Numbered from the stretch's first letter, positions 23,080 through 34,925 are shown. The stretch: 64,000 nt of DNA from Orientallactaga sibirica (GCA_036365145.1 JAEOAD010001413.1:1631001-1695000), one strand, 5' to 3'. Numbers and translations are program-made. The notes: a model not told the origin generated them from the letters alone.

Positions 23080-26017
23080 AAGGGGTAAGCTGCATGAAAA
23101 TAGGAGTTATATCAGAGCTCAACTGATCCCTAGCATGTAAATAAAGGGTGGCGCATAAGAGATGCTCAGTAATTGAGTGAATTGACTCTGGAATGAGTGA
23201 GCCAAATAAGGGAGAAGAGATGGACGATATAAAAACCAGGGCCTGGGGCCACTGGGGCTTTCAGAACTGTGGGAAAGGGAACAGACAGGGAGACTCGGTG
23301 ATAGGGAGATGAGGCAGAAGATTAGGGACTAGATCACAAAGGGCTTTGAAGGTGATAAGATTTTGATCTTTGTCCTAAGGGCAATGGGAAAGTGTGTAAA
23401 TTCGGGGTTGTGGGGGGGGTTGCATTTTGTTGTTTGTTTTGTGGCCTCCAACTCACGGTAATCCTCCTGTTTAACCTCCTAAGCGCTAGAATTAAAACTG
23501 AGCCATCATACCTTCTGGGAATTGTGTGATGAGATTCTTCTGGCTGGCTGGTGATACATCAGTGGCAGTGGGGCAGATGGAAGCAGGGGACCCATGAGGC
23601 AGCTGTCGATGTCCTCCAGGCGGGGCTGACCATGGTTGTCACTCGGGTGCTGGCTGCAGAAGAAGGACATACATAATTTGTATATAAAATTAACTGGGCC
23701 AACTTCCTGTCCTCATGATCAATGGTGCCAGCTGTGCTAAGCAGACTGGAAAGGACACAAAAGCTTAGGATCCTTTCATTGGCACAAAACTGAGCCAGCG
23801 GAGCAAGGCATTCTCTGTCCTCTTGTGTATATTCAGCAAGTCCCCACAGAGCTTTGGCCATGCACCAGGCCTGTGCCAAGAACCCCAGCAGATGCAAAGA
23901 TAAATAAAAGTGCAAACCACTCGGGCTGCAGAGATGGCTCCGTGGATAAAGCACCTTGATGCGCAATTCCAACTACCTGCATTCAGGTCCCCAGACCCCA
24001 TCCAGTAATCCCAGTGCACTGACAGTGAGAAGTGGGGTGCAGACAGGTGAATGTTCCAGAAGACAACCAGAGACCCTGAATGAAACAAAGTGGAAGGTGA
24101 GGACTGACCCAAAAAGTTGTCTGACCTCCACATGCATGTCATGGCATACATATGTGCATCTGCATTTACACACACACCAATTAGATACCTGGGTGGAAGG
24201 ATGCAGGCCACCCCACCCCCAAGCATCCTGGTGGAAATAGAGCCCTTCAGCGTCTCTTGCAGATGGTTACCTCCTCTTGTTTTCAGTCATCATCTTCAGA
24301 TTATGTACATCTTTTTATTTATTTATTTATTTTGGTTTTTCGAGGTAGGGTTTCACTCTAGCCCAGGCTGACCTGGAATTCACTATGTAGTCTCAGGGTG
24401 GCCTCGAACTCACAGCGATCCTCCTACCTCTGCCTCCCGAGTGCTGGGATTAAAGGCGTGCGCCACCACGCCCGGCTTTTTATGTACATTTTTTTGTCCT
24501 CCCTGCTTAACTTAAGGCCCAAAGTTAAGGGCTCCATATATGTCTTTGAACGAATGTGAATTTCTCTCCCTGGGCATTATGCTAGTGGTCATCAGCCAGT
24601 TCCCCAACCCCAGGTTTCTTACAGAGTTTACTGAGCGCTCATTGAGGCAAAGGCATGTTCCACTGTCCTAACCACTTAGGGAAGAACCACTCTTGCCTTC
24701 CTAACTCACAAGACTATTAGGAAAGTTGAAGAAAAGAAACTAGGGGACTGGAGAGATGGCTTAACAGTTAAGGAGCTTGCCTGCAAAGCCTAAGGACCCA
24801 GGTTCGATTTTCCAGGTCCCACGTAAGCCAGATGCACATGGTAGCACTTGCATCTGGAGTTTGTTTGCAGTGGCTAGAGCCCTGGTGTGCCCATTCTCAC
24901 TCACTCGCTCTCTCTTTTTGTCTCTAATAAGTAAATAAAAATGAAAATAAAATCTTTTTTAAAAAAGAAAGAAAGAAAAACTAGGGCTGCAGAGATGGCT
25001 CCACAGTTAAGACACTTGCCTGCAAAGCCTAAAGACTTTGGATTTGATTCCCCAGTGCCCATATAAAGCCAGATGCACAAAGTGGTGCATGCATCTGGAG
25101 TTTGTTTGCAGTGGCAGGAGGTCCTGGTGCACCTTCCCTCATTCTCTCAAATAAATTAAAATAAAAATATGTTAAAAAAATAAAAGAAACTAAAGGGCAT
25201 TACAAACCTGAGTGTGCTTGGGCAATAATTCCTGAATTTACATTGCCTTCTTTATTTGATCCACAACAATTTATTGCGTGCTTTATTCAACAAAAATGTG
25301 TTGAGCATTTACCATGTGCTAGGTGCTGGTAGACAAGACAGCCTCTGCCCTTGTGGAACTTACATTGCATGGGATACTTGAAGACTGGGTGGGTTAAAGT
25401 GAAAAGCAACTGAAAGTCACTGGTCAAGCTGGGCTTCAGTATGGCACACACCTTTAATCTCAGTGCTTGGGAGGCTGAGGTAGGAAAATCGCTGTGAGTT
25501 CAAGGCCAAGGCCAGCTTGAGAACAATTCCAGGCCAGCCTGGGCTAGAACAAGACTGTACCTTGAAAAACCAGGAAAAAAAAAAGGAGGGAGGTTGAGGA
25601 TATGGCTCAGTGGTTGAGGGCACTTGCTGGCAAAGCCGACCGGCCTGGATTCAATTTCCCAGTGCCCATATAGATCATTGCCCAGTGCCCATATAGATGT
25701 GCTAAGTGGTGCATACATCTGGAGTTCATTTGCTGAGGCAAGAGGTCATGGCATGCCTATCCCCATTCTCTCAAATTAAAAAAAAAAAAAAATTAAGTCA
25801 CTGGAGGGCTGTAGAGATGGCTTAGCAGTTAAGGCACTTGCCTGCCTGCAAAGCCAAAGAAGCTGGGTTCAGTTCCTCAGGAACCACATATAAGCCAGAT
25901 GCACAAGGTGGTGCGTGCATCAAGAGTTCATTTGCAGCAGCTGAAAGCCCTGCGGGGAAGGACCAGGGACACCCATTCTCTCTCTTCCTCTCAAATAAAT
26001 AAATAAAAATTAAATTT

Positions 26018-26060
<43 letters not shown>

Positions 26061-26859
26061 GTTTTTCGAGGTAGGGTCTCACTCTGGTCCAGGCTGACCT
26101 GGAATTAGCTATGTAGTCTCAGGGTGGCCTCGAACTCATGGCAATCCACCTACCTCTGCCTCCCGAGTGCTGGGATTAAAGGCGTGCGCCACCACGCCCG
26201 GCTAAAAATTTTTTAAAAAGTCACTAGAGGCCCGGCATGGTGGCACCCCTTTAATCCCAGTACTCAGGAGGCAGAGGTAGGATTACTGTGAGTTCAAGGC
26301 CAGCCTGAAGCTGACTACACAGTGAGTTCCAGGTCAGCCTGAGACTACACAGTGAGTTCCAGGTCAGCCTGGGCTAGAGTGGGACCACCACCAACAACAA
26401 CAAAATAATCACTGAACACAAAAAACCTAGAAGTGATATTTCCACCTTGCTCCTCCACGCTAAGCTTCTGCATTCGTTGCTCATGAACCACAATCCCCAG
26501 GTGCACTCACAAGATGTTTTAGCTCAGTTATATTGGAAGCCAGGACCCTGGAAGGGACAGCAGCTTTTTATTTTTTAATTCCGCTACGATCATGTGTCCC
26601 ATTCTCTGGGGTAATGATTAACAAATCGTAATTGAACAGCATAATTCAACAGAGGCCCTAGGAACCCTGGTACAGGCTTTTATTGCAAAAAGTTAAATTA
26701 AGCAGCCTCCAGAATCCTAGATTTCTGGGGAAGCGTTATACTGGTCCCTAACATAACGTCATCCTTGCTCAGGTCTCCCACTTTCCTCTTTACACTCTTT
26801 CAGTCTGGGGTCTGGCCCCCAAAACAGTCTCAAATTTTCCTGGCGGAAGAGGACAGGGA
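20612..26859. repeat. Region between minisatellite and Fis1
   Basis: Old B1-type (-) 20615-20730; old rodent repeat 20925-21215; unique 21215-21525; old tRNA-type 21530-21800; (TTTC)n 21883-21930; unique 22080-22400; B1-like (+) 22415-22560 with GA-rich tail; B1-like (-) 22780-22990; (CA)n(GA)n 23032-23081; ancient repeat-like 23230-23400 and unique 23540-23920; old tRNA-type 23925-24200; B1-like (-) 24330-24475; Dip-like (+) 24743-24955 and 24985-25175; ancient mammal-wide repeat remnant 25255-25380; old B1 (+) 25430-25575; Dip-like (+) 25590-25780 and 25806-26010; poly(T) with B1-like (-) 26020-26205; B1-like (+) 26228-26400; unique 26405-26859 leading into the Fis1 promoter. No gene recognised. 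Confidence 0.65.
24330..24475 (-). repeat. Representative B1-like (7SL-derived) SINE
   Basis: Well-preserved reverse copy. On its own strand it begins gccgggcgtggtggcgcacg, contains the 7SL-like 'cctttaatcccagcactcgg' segment and ends 'gagaccctacctcg' plus A-rich tail. It carries a second segment (gactacatagtgaattccag) not found in Alu, giving about 145 bp. Confidence 0.8.
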
Positions 26860-27063
26860 ACAAGCTGGGACGCCAGGGGGAGGTGGGCTATGGGGATGGG
26901 TCCGGGCGTGCGCACTAGCGCCCCCTCCGTCCCAACTACACAGGAAGGAAGAGGCGGGGCCTCTGCAGGTCAGCGCCGGAAGTGCCTCTCCGCCTCTGCT
27001 ACTGGACCATGGAGACCTTGTCACTGTAGGGACTGTGGTGTGAGGATTGCAGGGCCGCTGGCC
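26860..27063 (+). promoter_or_regulatory. Fis1 promoter / 5' UTR, CpG-rich, TATA-less
   Basis: GC- and CpG-rich stretch directly upstream of the Fis1 ATG, with no TATA box. It contains a GC box (gaggcggggc, 26951-26960) and an ETS/GABPA-type site CCGGAAGTG at 26976-26984. Both are typical of housekeeping nuclear genes for mitochondrial proteins. The transcription start cannot be fixed from sequence; it probably lies about 30-100 bp upstream of the ATG. Confidence 0.65.
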
Positions 27064-29449
27064 ATGGAGGCCGTGCTGAACGATCTGGTGTCTGTGGAGG
27101 ATCTGAAGGTGAGGCCCGGCCACGAGGAAGGTTAGGGAAGAGGCGGGTCCCGAGGAGAGACGCAGAGGCGAAACCCTCTTCTAGCCTAGTAAGCCTGAGG
27201 AAGCCGAACTACGGTTCCCGGCAGCCTCTGCGGCTCCAGGCGCCTTCCTAGAATGTGTGCTGTGCCCCAAGGCGCTGATGGGAGTTGTAGTTTCTTGAGC
27301 CTCCGACCTGAGGCCTGAAGTGCGGCAGTGGAAAGGCTGATGGGTTCGGTGTTTGTGCAGAGGAGGACGCAGGCTACCTCACCGCTGAGGGAACACCACC
27401 ATAACCTTTCACGTAGTGCTGAGTCCGGCACGGGGCTAAGTTCACTGCACGCAGATCTCAGTCTTTGTAGCTGTTTTCCCGGTTGGGTGTTTTTTTTTTT
27501 TTTTTTTTCCAGATAAGTTAAGGTCCAAAGCCGGCGGGGTGGGGCCAGTAGGGCCAGCGGACTCAGGCGAGGACCGCGTGGGACGTTGTTGAGCAGTTGG
27601 GACAGTGTGTTTACTGTTCAGTCATTCTGGGTCAGCTGCTCCGGGAGCGGTGCCCGCAGCTGCCACCAGGTGGCATCTCCGCTCGGTACCACGGAGGGGC
27701 GGGTGGGGGAGGGGCTTCTATGCAGAGAGCCGAATGCCTGGGTCCCAGGGATGGAGATAGCAGAAGCTGGGGTGCCAAGATCCACAAGGGGAAAGGGGCG
27801 GAGACCAGACGATGGGGGTCTAACTGCGGCCTGGACGCCAGGTCCAGATAGAGAGAGAGCAGCCAGCGCCCTTCGTTTCTAAATGATTCCTCTCCTCTCC
27901 TACGACAGAAGTTTGAAAAGAAATTTCAGTCTGAGCAGGCAGCCGGCTCAGTGTCCAAGAGCACGCAGTTTGAGTACGCCTGGTGCCTGGTGCGGAGCAA
28001 GTACAATGATGACATCCGTAGAGGCATCACACTGCTGGAGGGTGAGGCGCTGGGCCACCCAACCTTCCTTCCCAACAGCCAGTGGCTTCACTCACCGCTG
28101 CCATCTCTAGTGCAGCGGCAAAGGATTAGAGGTCCACACCCCCGAATTCATTCAGATGGGAAATACTGCGGGGACTGGGGAACTATGAGTCAGTGAAGTG
28201 CTTGCTTCACAAGCATGGGGACCCAGGTTCTATCCCCATTACCTAGGTAAAGTACTGGGCATGTTGGCACACTTCTGTAATCCCGGAGCTGGGGAGGTGG
28301 AGACAGGTGAATCCCTAGAGCTCTCTGGCCAGACAATCTATCTTGTCTAATTAGTGATCTCCAGGCCAACGAGAGACCTGGCTCAAAAAGAGAGAGACTA
28401 AGGCTCCTGGTGGCGCACGCCTTTAATCCCAGAATTTGGGAGGCCCAGGTAGGGCGATTGTCAGTCTCATTAAGGACACAGTGCAGACACATGGGAAGGT
28501 CTCTGCACTACAGAGCTAGTTAACAACAAACCCTGATACGTCGAGTACCACAAGCACCTAAGCCTCTGGGAATTCACTCAACTAAGAGAGGCAGGCCCAC
28601 TGCAGTGCCATAAACCTGTAACCCTAGCACTTAAGAGGCTGAGGCAGGAGAGTTGTGAGTTCAACGTAGACTACATAGACCCTGTCTCAACCCCTCCAAA
28701 AAAAGTGGAAAAAAATCAGGTGGGGGGCTGGAGCAATGGCTTAGCGGTTAAGGCACATGCCTGCAAAGCCTAAGGACCAAAGTTCGAATCCCCAGGACTC
28801 ACATAAGCTAGATGCACAAGATGGCACATGCATCTGGAATTTGTTTGCAGTAGTTGGAGGCCCTGGTGCACCTGTTCTCTCTCCCTCCTCTGTCCCTCTC
28901 TTTCTCAAATTAAATAAATAAAATATTTTTTTAAAAAGTCAGGCATGGTCACAGAGGAGATGAATTAAAGAGGGGTAAGGAGCCGGGCGTGGTGGCGCAC
29001 GCCTTTAATCCCAGCACTTGGGAGGCAGAGGTAGGAGGATTGTCATGAGTTTGGGGCCACCCTGAGACTTCATAGTTAATTCCAGGTCAGTCTGGGCCAG
29101 AGTGAGACCCTACTTCGAAAAACAAAAACAAAAAACAAAGAGGGGTAAGGGCAAGTATTAATAATCAGGAAATGGGCTGGAGAGATGACTTAATGGTTAA
29201 GTCATTTGCCTGCAAAGCCTTAGGACCCAAGTTCAACTCCCCAGGACCCACGTGACCCAGGTTCAACTCCCCAGATGTACATGGTGGCACATGTGTCTAG
29301 AGTTCATTTGTAGTGGCTAGAGGCTCTGGTGCACCAATTCTCTCCCTCTCCCTCTCTTTTTCTTTGTCTCTAATAAATAAATAAAAGTTAATAAAATAAA
29401 AATAGTTTTAAAAAATCAGGAGGTAACTGCAGTGAGATATATAGCTGCC

Positions 29450-29500
<51 letters not shown>

Positions 29501-31016
29501 TTTGAGAGTGAGAGACAGAGAGGCAGAGAGAGAATGTGTGTGCCAGGGCCTCCAGCCACTGCAAACGAACTCCAGGTGCATGTGCCACCTTGTGCATCTG
29601 GCTTACATGGGTACTGGGAAATTGAGCCTTGAACCCGGGTCCTTAGGCTTCTCAGGCAAGCTCTTAACTGCTAAGCCTTCTCTCTAGCCCAATATAGCTG
29701 CCTTTTAAGCAAGCATCTTTAAACACTGAGCCATCTCTGTTTGTCAGAGATAATGGGCATGCCAGAGCCTCGTGTCCCTTTGTGTGTCTGGCCTTACATG
29801 GGCACTGGGGAGTCAAAGCCAGGTGGTCAGGCTTTGCATGCAAGCTCATTTAACTGCTGAGCCATATCCTCAGTCTCACAACTGCCTTTTCAACTTTGCC
29901 AGTTCTGGTCCACAGATACTGGGGTTCTGGTTCCAGGGTGTCCATCACAGACGTAGGGCAGCCCCAGCTCATGCTGCCTTAGGGCTGTGACTGTGACCTT
30001 GAGTGGGAAGCTGAGAGTGATGGGAGCTGCCATGGAGGCTTTTCCAGGATCCCAAAGAGAATGAGAGTGGCAGGATCTGTGGGACACAGTATTAGGAAGA
30101 GAGAAAACTCTTTCACCCTCTTCTCTCCCCTCCCCAGAGCTATTGCCCAAAGGGAGCAAAGAGGAACAACGGGACTATGTCTTCTACCTGGCCGTGGGCA
30201 ACTACAGACTCAAGGTAAGGTGATGGCTCCCTTCTTCCGCCTCCCCACTTGGGTGGCCCCCTCTATGCCCCTGGCAGAACTCTGGCCATCAGGAAGCTGA
30301 AGAGGGACAGCGGGCAGGGGTGACCCCAGGATAGAGCTCTGAAGGAAGGTGAGAGAGGATCAGGGTGCTGAGGGTGTGGGGACCATGGTGACGTCAGGAT
30401 TGGAGTGCAGCCCCACGCCTTGAGCTGTTATCTCCCCTGGCTTATCACACCCCCACAGCTGGCCTGTTTGTGGACTCTACTCCATTGGGTGGGGCTGGAA
30501 TGGGGGGGCAGGGGGGTGCAGGGGGGTGGAGAGAAGGTGGAGGGAGGAGCCAGGGCCAGAGAAAGACATCCCTCCTTTGGGCAGGAGAGGTGCCAGAGTC
30601 GGGGGAATGTAACTGATATGGGGTGTGTCTTCCCCTGAGTGCAGGAATACGAAAAAGCTCTCAAGTACGTACGAGGGCTGCTGCAGACAGAGCCCCAGAA
30701 CAACCAGGCCAAGGAACTGGAACGGCTCATAGACAAGGCCATGAAGAAAGGTGGTGACCTCCTCCGCCTCTGTGAAGTCCCCTTCCTCCCCCCATGCCCG
30801 AGCCGTGTAAACCCCCAACAGTGTCTTCTCAAACCCCACCCTCCAAACTCTGAAGGGGGGGGGGGGGTGGGGGGTGGTCAGGGCTGAGCTCCTGACACCT
30901 CCTTTTTCCTCCTCCCAGATGGACTGGTAGGGATGGCCATCGTTGGCGGCATGGCCCTGGGCGTGGCTGGACTGGCAGGACTCATCGGACTGGCTGTGTC
31001 TAAGTCCAAATCCTGA
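27064..31016 (+). CDS. Fis1: Fis1, mitochondrial fission 1 protein (5 coding exons)
   Basis: Tail-anchored outer-membrane adaptor of mitochondria and peroxisomes that helps recruit the DRP1 fission machinery and TBC1D15-type partners. Coding exons: 27064-27108, 27909-28041, 30138-30214, 30645-30750, 30919-31016. All introns are GT-AG and the joined frame is 459 nt, giving 152 aa, the usual mammalian length. Visible: N-terminal MEAVLNDLVSVEDLKKFEKK arm, the TPR-like core (residues about 30-120, with YVFYLAVGNYRLKEYEKALK), a glycine/alanine-rich transmembrane helix at about 122-147 and the basic tail SKSKS that targets the protein to mitochondria. The start sits in a good Kozak context (gccATGg). 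The donor of exon 4 (GTGGTG) is weak. The reading frame is intact and conserved nearly residue for residue. Cldn15 follows about 2.2 kb downstream on the same strand, but with its own 5' region. Confidence 0.97.
27208..27291. promoter_or_regulatory. Paired inverted ACTACNNNTCCC (ZNF143-type) motifs in Fis1 intron 1
   Basis: The motif ACTACGGTTCCC (from 27208, + strand) and its inverted counterpart GGGAGTTGTAGT (27280-27291) lie 60 bp apart, about 100-180 bp inside intron 1. ACTACAATTCCC-like elements are a known conserved promoter motif associated with ZNF143/STAF binding near transcription starts. The inverted pairing suggests a second, intronic piece of the core promoter. Binding is inferred. 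Confidence 0.5.
28042..30137. repeat. Fis1 intron 2: SINE-rich
   Basis: Holds, in order: an old degraded tRNA-type SINE (about 28185-28390, +), B1-like fragments (28400-28500 and 28590-28700, +), a Dip-like SINE (28724-28930, +), a B1-like SINE (28980-29140, +), a Dip-like SINE (29174-29400, +), a (TTTA)n tract (29450-29504) at the tail of a reverse Dip-like SINE (29505-29692, -), and a further reverse fragment (29700-29880, -). From 29885 to the acceptor at 30137 there is unique sequence with no coding signal. Confidence 0.75.
30490..30538 (+). other. G-quadruplex-type G-run cluster in Fis1 intron 3
   Basis: Four runs of at least four G separated by short loops (ggggctggaat / ggggggg / gggggg / gggggg) about 110 nt before the exon 4 acceptor. 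The pattern meets the usual G4 consensus; formation in RNA or DNA is an inference. Confidence 0.5.
30855..30880 (+). other. G13 homopolymer with following G runs in Fis1 intron 4
   Basis: An uninterrupted run of 13 G (30855-30867) followed by further G runs, about 40-60 nt upstream of the exon 5 acceptor in a 168-bp intron. It is a second G4-capable tract in this gene and a likely place for length errors in the assembly. Confidence 0.55.
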
Positions 31017-31260
31017 AGGAGGCCGCACCTGCGCTCACCACCACCACCACCACCACCCCGCTCTGGGGGAAGGGGCTGCCCCTGGAGCCCATGGGGGACA
31101 CTGGAAGAGAGTACCGTCCATTCTTGCTGACCCTTGCCTACGCTTCCCTCACCCTTGTCATCTATCTCTAGGTCCTCCATGAACTTCAACCCCCACTCCC
31201 AAGACCTGTTGTTTAGCCCCGAGTCATATGCTTTGGGATGAGTGTAAATAAAATTGGGCC
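31017..31260 (+). other. Fis1 3' UTR with (CAC)n and poly(A) signal
   Basis: Follows the TGA at 31014-31016. It contains a (CAC)n run (about 31038-31058) and a canonical AATAAA at 31247-31252 after a T/G-containing stretch. The mature 3' end is expected about 15-25 nt later. The resulting 3' UTR is short (about 250 nt), as in other mammals. Confidence 0.8.
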
Positions 31261-33188
31261 GTGGCTTGGGAACCTCCGAGTCTGCTTTGAGGGAGAGGTG
31301 GGGTCATTGGGTGCACCGTGGCCGTCACCCGTGGTCTTTTCCTGCTCTGTGCCCTCCTGCTCCCACCCTTTCAAGTTCGTGTGGGTTCTCCTTTGTCCAG
31401 TGAGCAGTCCAACCCACACCCTTCCTTCCTCCCTTCCCCGTAAGCCACCGCTCAGGGAGCAGCTGCCACGGACAGCACAGGGCCCCAGAATCCCGAGAGT
31501 GCGCAGTGAGCCGAGGAGGGAAGGGCTGGTCCGGGGTAGGCTGGAATTTAAGACTCCAGTCTCCTCTGACCCACTCAGCCGCCCTGGAGTTTTCCACTCC
31601 AGGGGGGCCCCACTGGGCTTCCTCCAGAAACCTCCACCCTTCCCCCCCTTTTGTCTTCCTGTGCCCTCCCCTTCCTCTGCTCCTAAGGAGAAAGATGGTG
31701 ACACAGGGTCACCTGGTGTGCAGAAGCAGACGGTTAGAGGGGAGTTGAGTGCTGCAGGGTACCCCATTTCCAGCCTGTGGGGTGGGATGTGGGGCCCCAC
31801 CTCCCCAAGTTTACCCCATAGCCCCCGTGCCAGGCTCTGCGTGGGCCTTTGCGCATACCTCTCGTTCCTCAGTCCCTGCCAGGCCTGCGGGGGCGTGGAG
31901 GGCAAGGGAGGAGGCACCTGAAAGGACCACGGAGGAGCCTGATGATGTGGGGGATGGGCGGCCACGATGGGCACAGAGATGTCCACTCTGACTGCGACTT
32001 GCCAGGAGAGAGAACAGGTGCTGCCCACACGGAAATTGGCATCTAAGCTAGGGACAGGTGCTCAGCCAGGCTTGGGGTGGGGACCCAGAGGCTTTTATTT
32101 ATCATAATTAATTGATAGAGCTGGTGATACTTGCCAGTAAGTTATAGTGGGGGGTAGAAAGATTAGCCCTAGGATCATGCATGCCCCACGCCTGGGATTA
32201 CCCATCTCCAGGCCCCTGGGCAGCAGGATCAAACTCAATGCTGGGTCAAAGGTCAGCTCCAGGAGGGGGCATTTCAAGTTCAGGAAGTTTGGAGAACAGC
32301 AGGCCTGGTGGCTTTACCTCAACGGGCCTCGACGGGAGGCGCACAGATCCCTGATAATAACCAACTGCAGGCAATTGGAGTGAGCCTGGGAGCTACGATC
32401 GGGGGGTCCCAGCTCCATTACAACCCGGGAAGCCAGTAGCATTATGTCAACGAGGCTTGAGGGAGCCAAAAAGGATCGTTTGATAAATTGCTGCAGTCGA
32501 TGTGAAGCACTAGAGCTGATGGTCAGCCTTCATCGTCCTTGGATGATGTCCCAACCCTTGGGGACTTCCCGTGTCCTGGGCTGCTTCACCATCCAGAAAG
32601 GCTGGTCCTGCTTTCTCCGTCCACCAAGGAATGCTGTGGTGGACCTGTTGGGGTATTCTCCCTCTCTCTCTCTCTCATCACTCTGGTCTCTGCGTCCCCT
32701 TTTCCCTCCTTGTCCCTGTTACTCCCGTCTCTGGCCCCAATGACAGCTGAGTCAGTGATGGCCACTTCCCCCTGGTGCCTGATGGCTCCCCTGAGGGCTG
32801 CTCCTTGGCCATATCCGTTAGTCTCTTGGGTAAGTCAGCTCCCCCCACAGTCAGGGCGGGGAGTCCTGGCCAGCCCCAGGCTGGGGGAGGGGGTGGACTT
32901 TTGGCCCGTTTCTTCCCTCCATCACCGTCAACAGCTGCCGAGTGAGCGAGCAAGCGGGGCTTGGCTTATTCCTCTGAGCTGCCTGGTAGCAAAGAGCCTC
33001 AGAAGACAGTCTTCAGACAGAGCCCAGAGGGAGGCAGGAAGAGGCTGCAGCTGGACAGGCACCCTTCTCCCTCCCCAGCCTGCCTTAACACCCCTCCTGA
33101 GCCCAAGGCCCCCCGTCAGCTTCTCCAGGAGCGATACCTCTGCCCCTGGCCAGGGGCTCCAGCCCCTCGGGGGCCTGCATCACCCAGC
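31261..33188. other. Fis1-Cldn15 intergenic region, SINE-free, includes Cldn15 5' flank
   Basis: About 1.9 kb of GC-rich sequence without recognisable SINE insertions, in contrast with its surroundings. Open frames of 150-270 codons on both strands (for example 31238-31921 + and 31213-32028 -) are compositional and show no domain. The last few hundred bases must contain the Cldn15 promoter and 5' UTR. I see no clear TATA box, so the start of transcription is not placed. Confidence 0.6.
32090..32262. promoter_or_regulatory. Candidate Cldn15 enhancer: AT-rich homeobox/GATA cluster plus HNF4A DR1 site
   Basis: A near-perfect direct repeat DR1, GGGTCAAAGGTCA (32243-32255), the consensus bound by HNF4A and related nuclear receptors. 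About 150 bp upstream, the AT-rich stretch TTTTATTTATCATAATTAATTG (about 32093-32114) followed by TGATAG offers CDX-, HNF1/homeobox- and GATA-like sites. Cldn15 is an intestinal epithelial gene, so this combination about 0.9-1.1 kb upstream of its ATG is a plausible enhancer. Function is inferred from motifs only. Confidence 0.45.
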
Positions 33189-34925
33189 ATGTCAATAGCA
33201 GTGGAGATCTTCGGCTTCTTCATGGCAGCCCTGGGACTGCTGATGCTGGGGGTGACCCTGGCAAACAACTACTGGCGAGTGAGTACCGTGCATGGCAGCG
33301 TCATCACCACCAACACCATCTACGAGAACCTCTGGCAGTCCTGTGCCACCGACTCCATGGGAGTCTCTAACTGCTGGGAATTCCCATCCATGCTGGCCCT
33401 GTCTGGTAAGGAGTAGGGACAACTCCCCTCCTCCACCACCCCCAGCAGAGGGATGTGAGAGGAGGGGACTGGAGAATCCCCAGGGGGAGAGGGCAGGGCT
33501 GCTGCTGCTGCCTTTGGTCTGGCCTTGGGTGCTGTGAGGTTACAAAAACTAGGTCCCTAATAGGTGCCAAGAGGGCCAAGGCCCAAAATGGAAGCGGAGA
33601 CAGACCTTGTCAAACATGGTCCCTTTGCTTTAATGAGACCCTCTAGAAGTGGCTAGAAGAGTGGGCACCCCGGTCAAGCTGCCTGGTGCAACCCCTGCCT
33701 TTGGAGCTCTTGCGCCTCCGGTGAGTGAGGCAATGAGTCTCCATCTCGGTCATCTGGAAGCGTCGGACTGGCACCAGTGCTGGTCCACAGGTGGTCATCG
33801 ATCTTGAACATACACATTAGTGTTTTTCTCCAGTGTTTTACATCTTCCAAGCCAGATTGGCGAGGTGAGAACAGGACTATATCTTAGACTCCTGGCCCTC
33901 TCAGTAGCTCCTCAGATGACCCTATACTCTAGTGCTGGTCTCCCTGCCTTGCTGGGTTCCAAAGGGACCCGGATAGAGCCTGCTTGCATTGGAATCTGGG
34001 TGGGTGGTGTGAGGACATGCATGTGTGTTTGAGGTTCTCAAGGTTAATTATAATTTAAATATTTTTACTTATTTATTTGAGAGGGGAGACAGATGAGAGA
34101 CAGAGACAAGGTGAGGGAGAGAATGGACACACCAGGACCTAGTGCCACTGCAAGTGAACGTCAGAGGCATGTGCTGCTCTGTGCAGCTGGCTCTGTGTGG
34201 GCAGAGGAATCGAACCTGGGCCATCAGGCATTGCAAGCAAGTGCCTTTCAGCACTGAGCCCTTTCTCCAGCCCTCTCAGGATGTTTTCTGAGGGACTTAG
34301 AAGGCTGCAACCTGCAGTCCTAACCTGGGCTCAGGTGCCTCACTGCTGGCTACTGCTCTTTCCTCCTGCTCCATCCTCATCATTTTCCCAGGAAGTCTGC
34401 ACAGCACATAGACCATGAGCCATCGGGGGTACCCCCTTCCCATTCCAGGTCCTGGGCTTGCTTTTCCAGCCTGGGGCAGGAAGCAGGGCCCCAGGAGATG
34501 GCCCCATGAACCAGGGAGATGCTCTGAGCAGTTAGGACCTCTGGTGGATCTCTCCTGCGCCCCACTTCTTCCCCCCTCCCCCCGAGGCAGCCGCAGGAGT
34601 GTTGTGCTTTTAGTCATCTCTCTGGCACGTGCAGGGCAAGTGGCTCTTCACCTCAACCCCCCTGGAAAAGCTAAGTCCAACCTGGGCTACACGTCCCTAG
34701 CAGTGAGTGCTCAGAAGGAAGCATTGGGGGTGATGAGCCCCCCGTGCCTGTGCCCTTGGCATGCAGAGGGCAGTTTGCTGTGAACCTGGCCACTGCAGAG
34801 GGGCCGCACGAGGCACTGCTGCTCTTGGCCTGTGAGAGAGTGGGAGCTCAGGAAAATGGGTCAGGAGCTTACTGGCTGTGGGGGTGGGGAAAGACCTGGA
34901 GCACAGGGCACCTGTCTCATCTTCC

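Noticed and set aside
31213..32028. Open frames of 227-271 codons on both strands downstream of Fis1
   Set aside because: They overlap each other in GC-rich, stop-poor sequence and show only proline/serine-rich composition, without domain, splice or start context.
32961..33188. In-frame upstream ATG extending Cldn15 by 76 residues
   Set aside because: The extension has no homology to claudins, which begin a few residues before TM1; MSIAVE at 33189 matches the family start.
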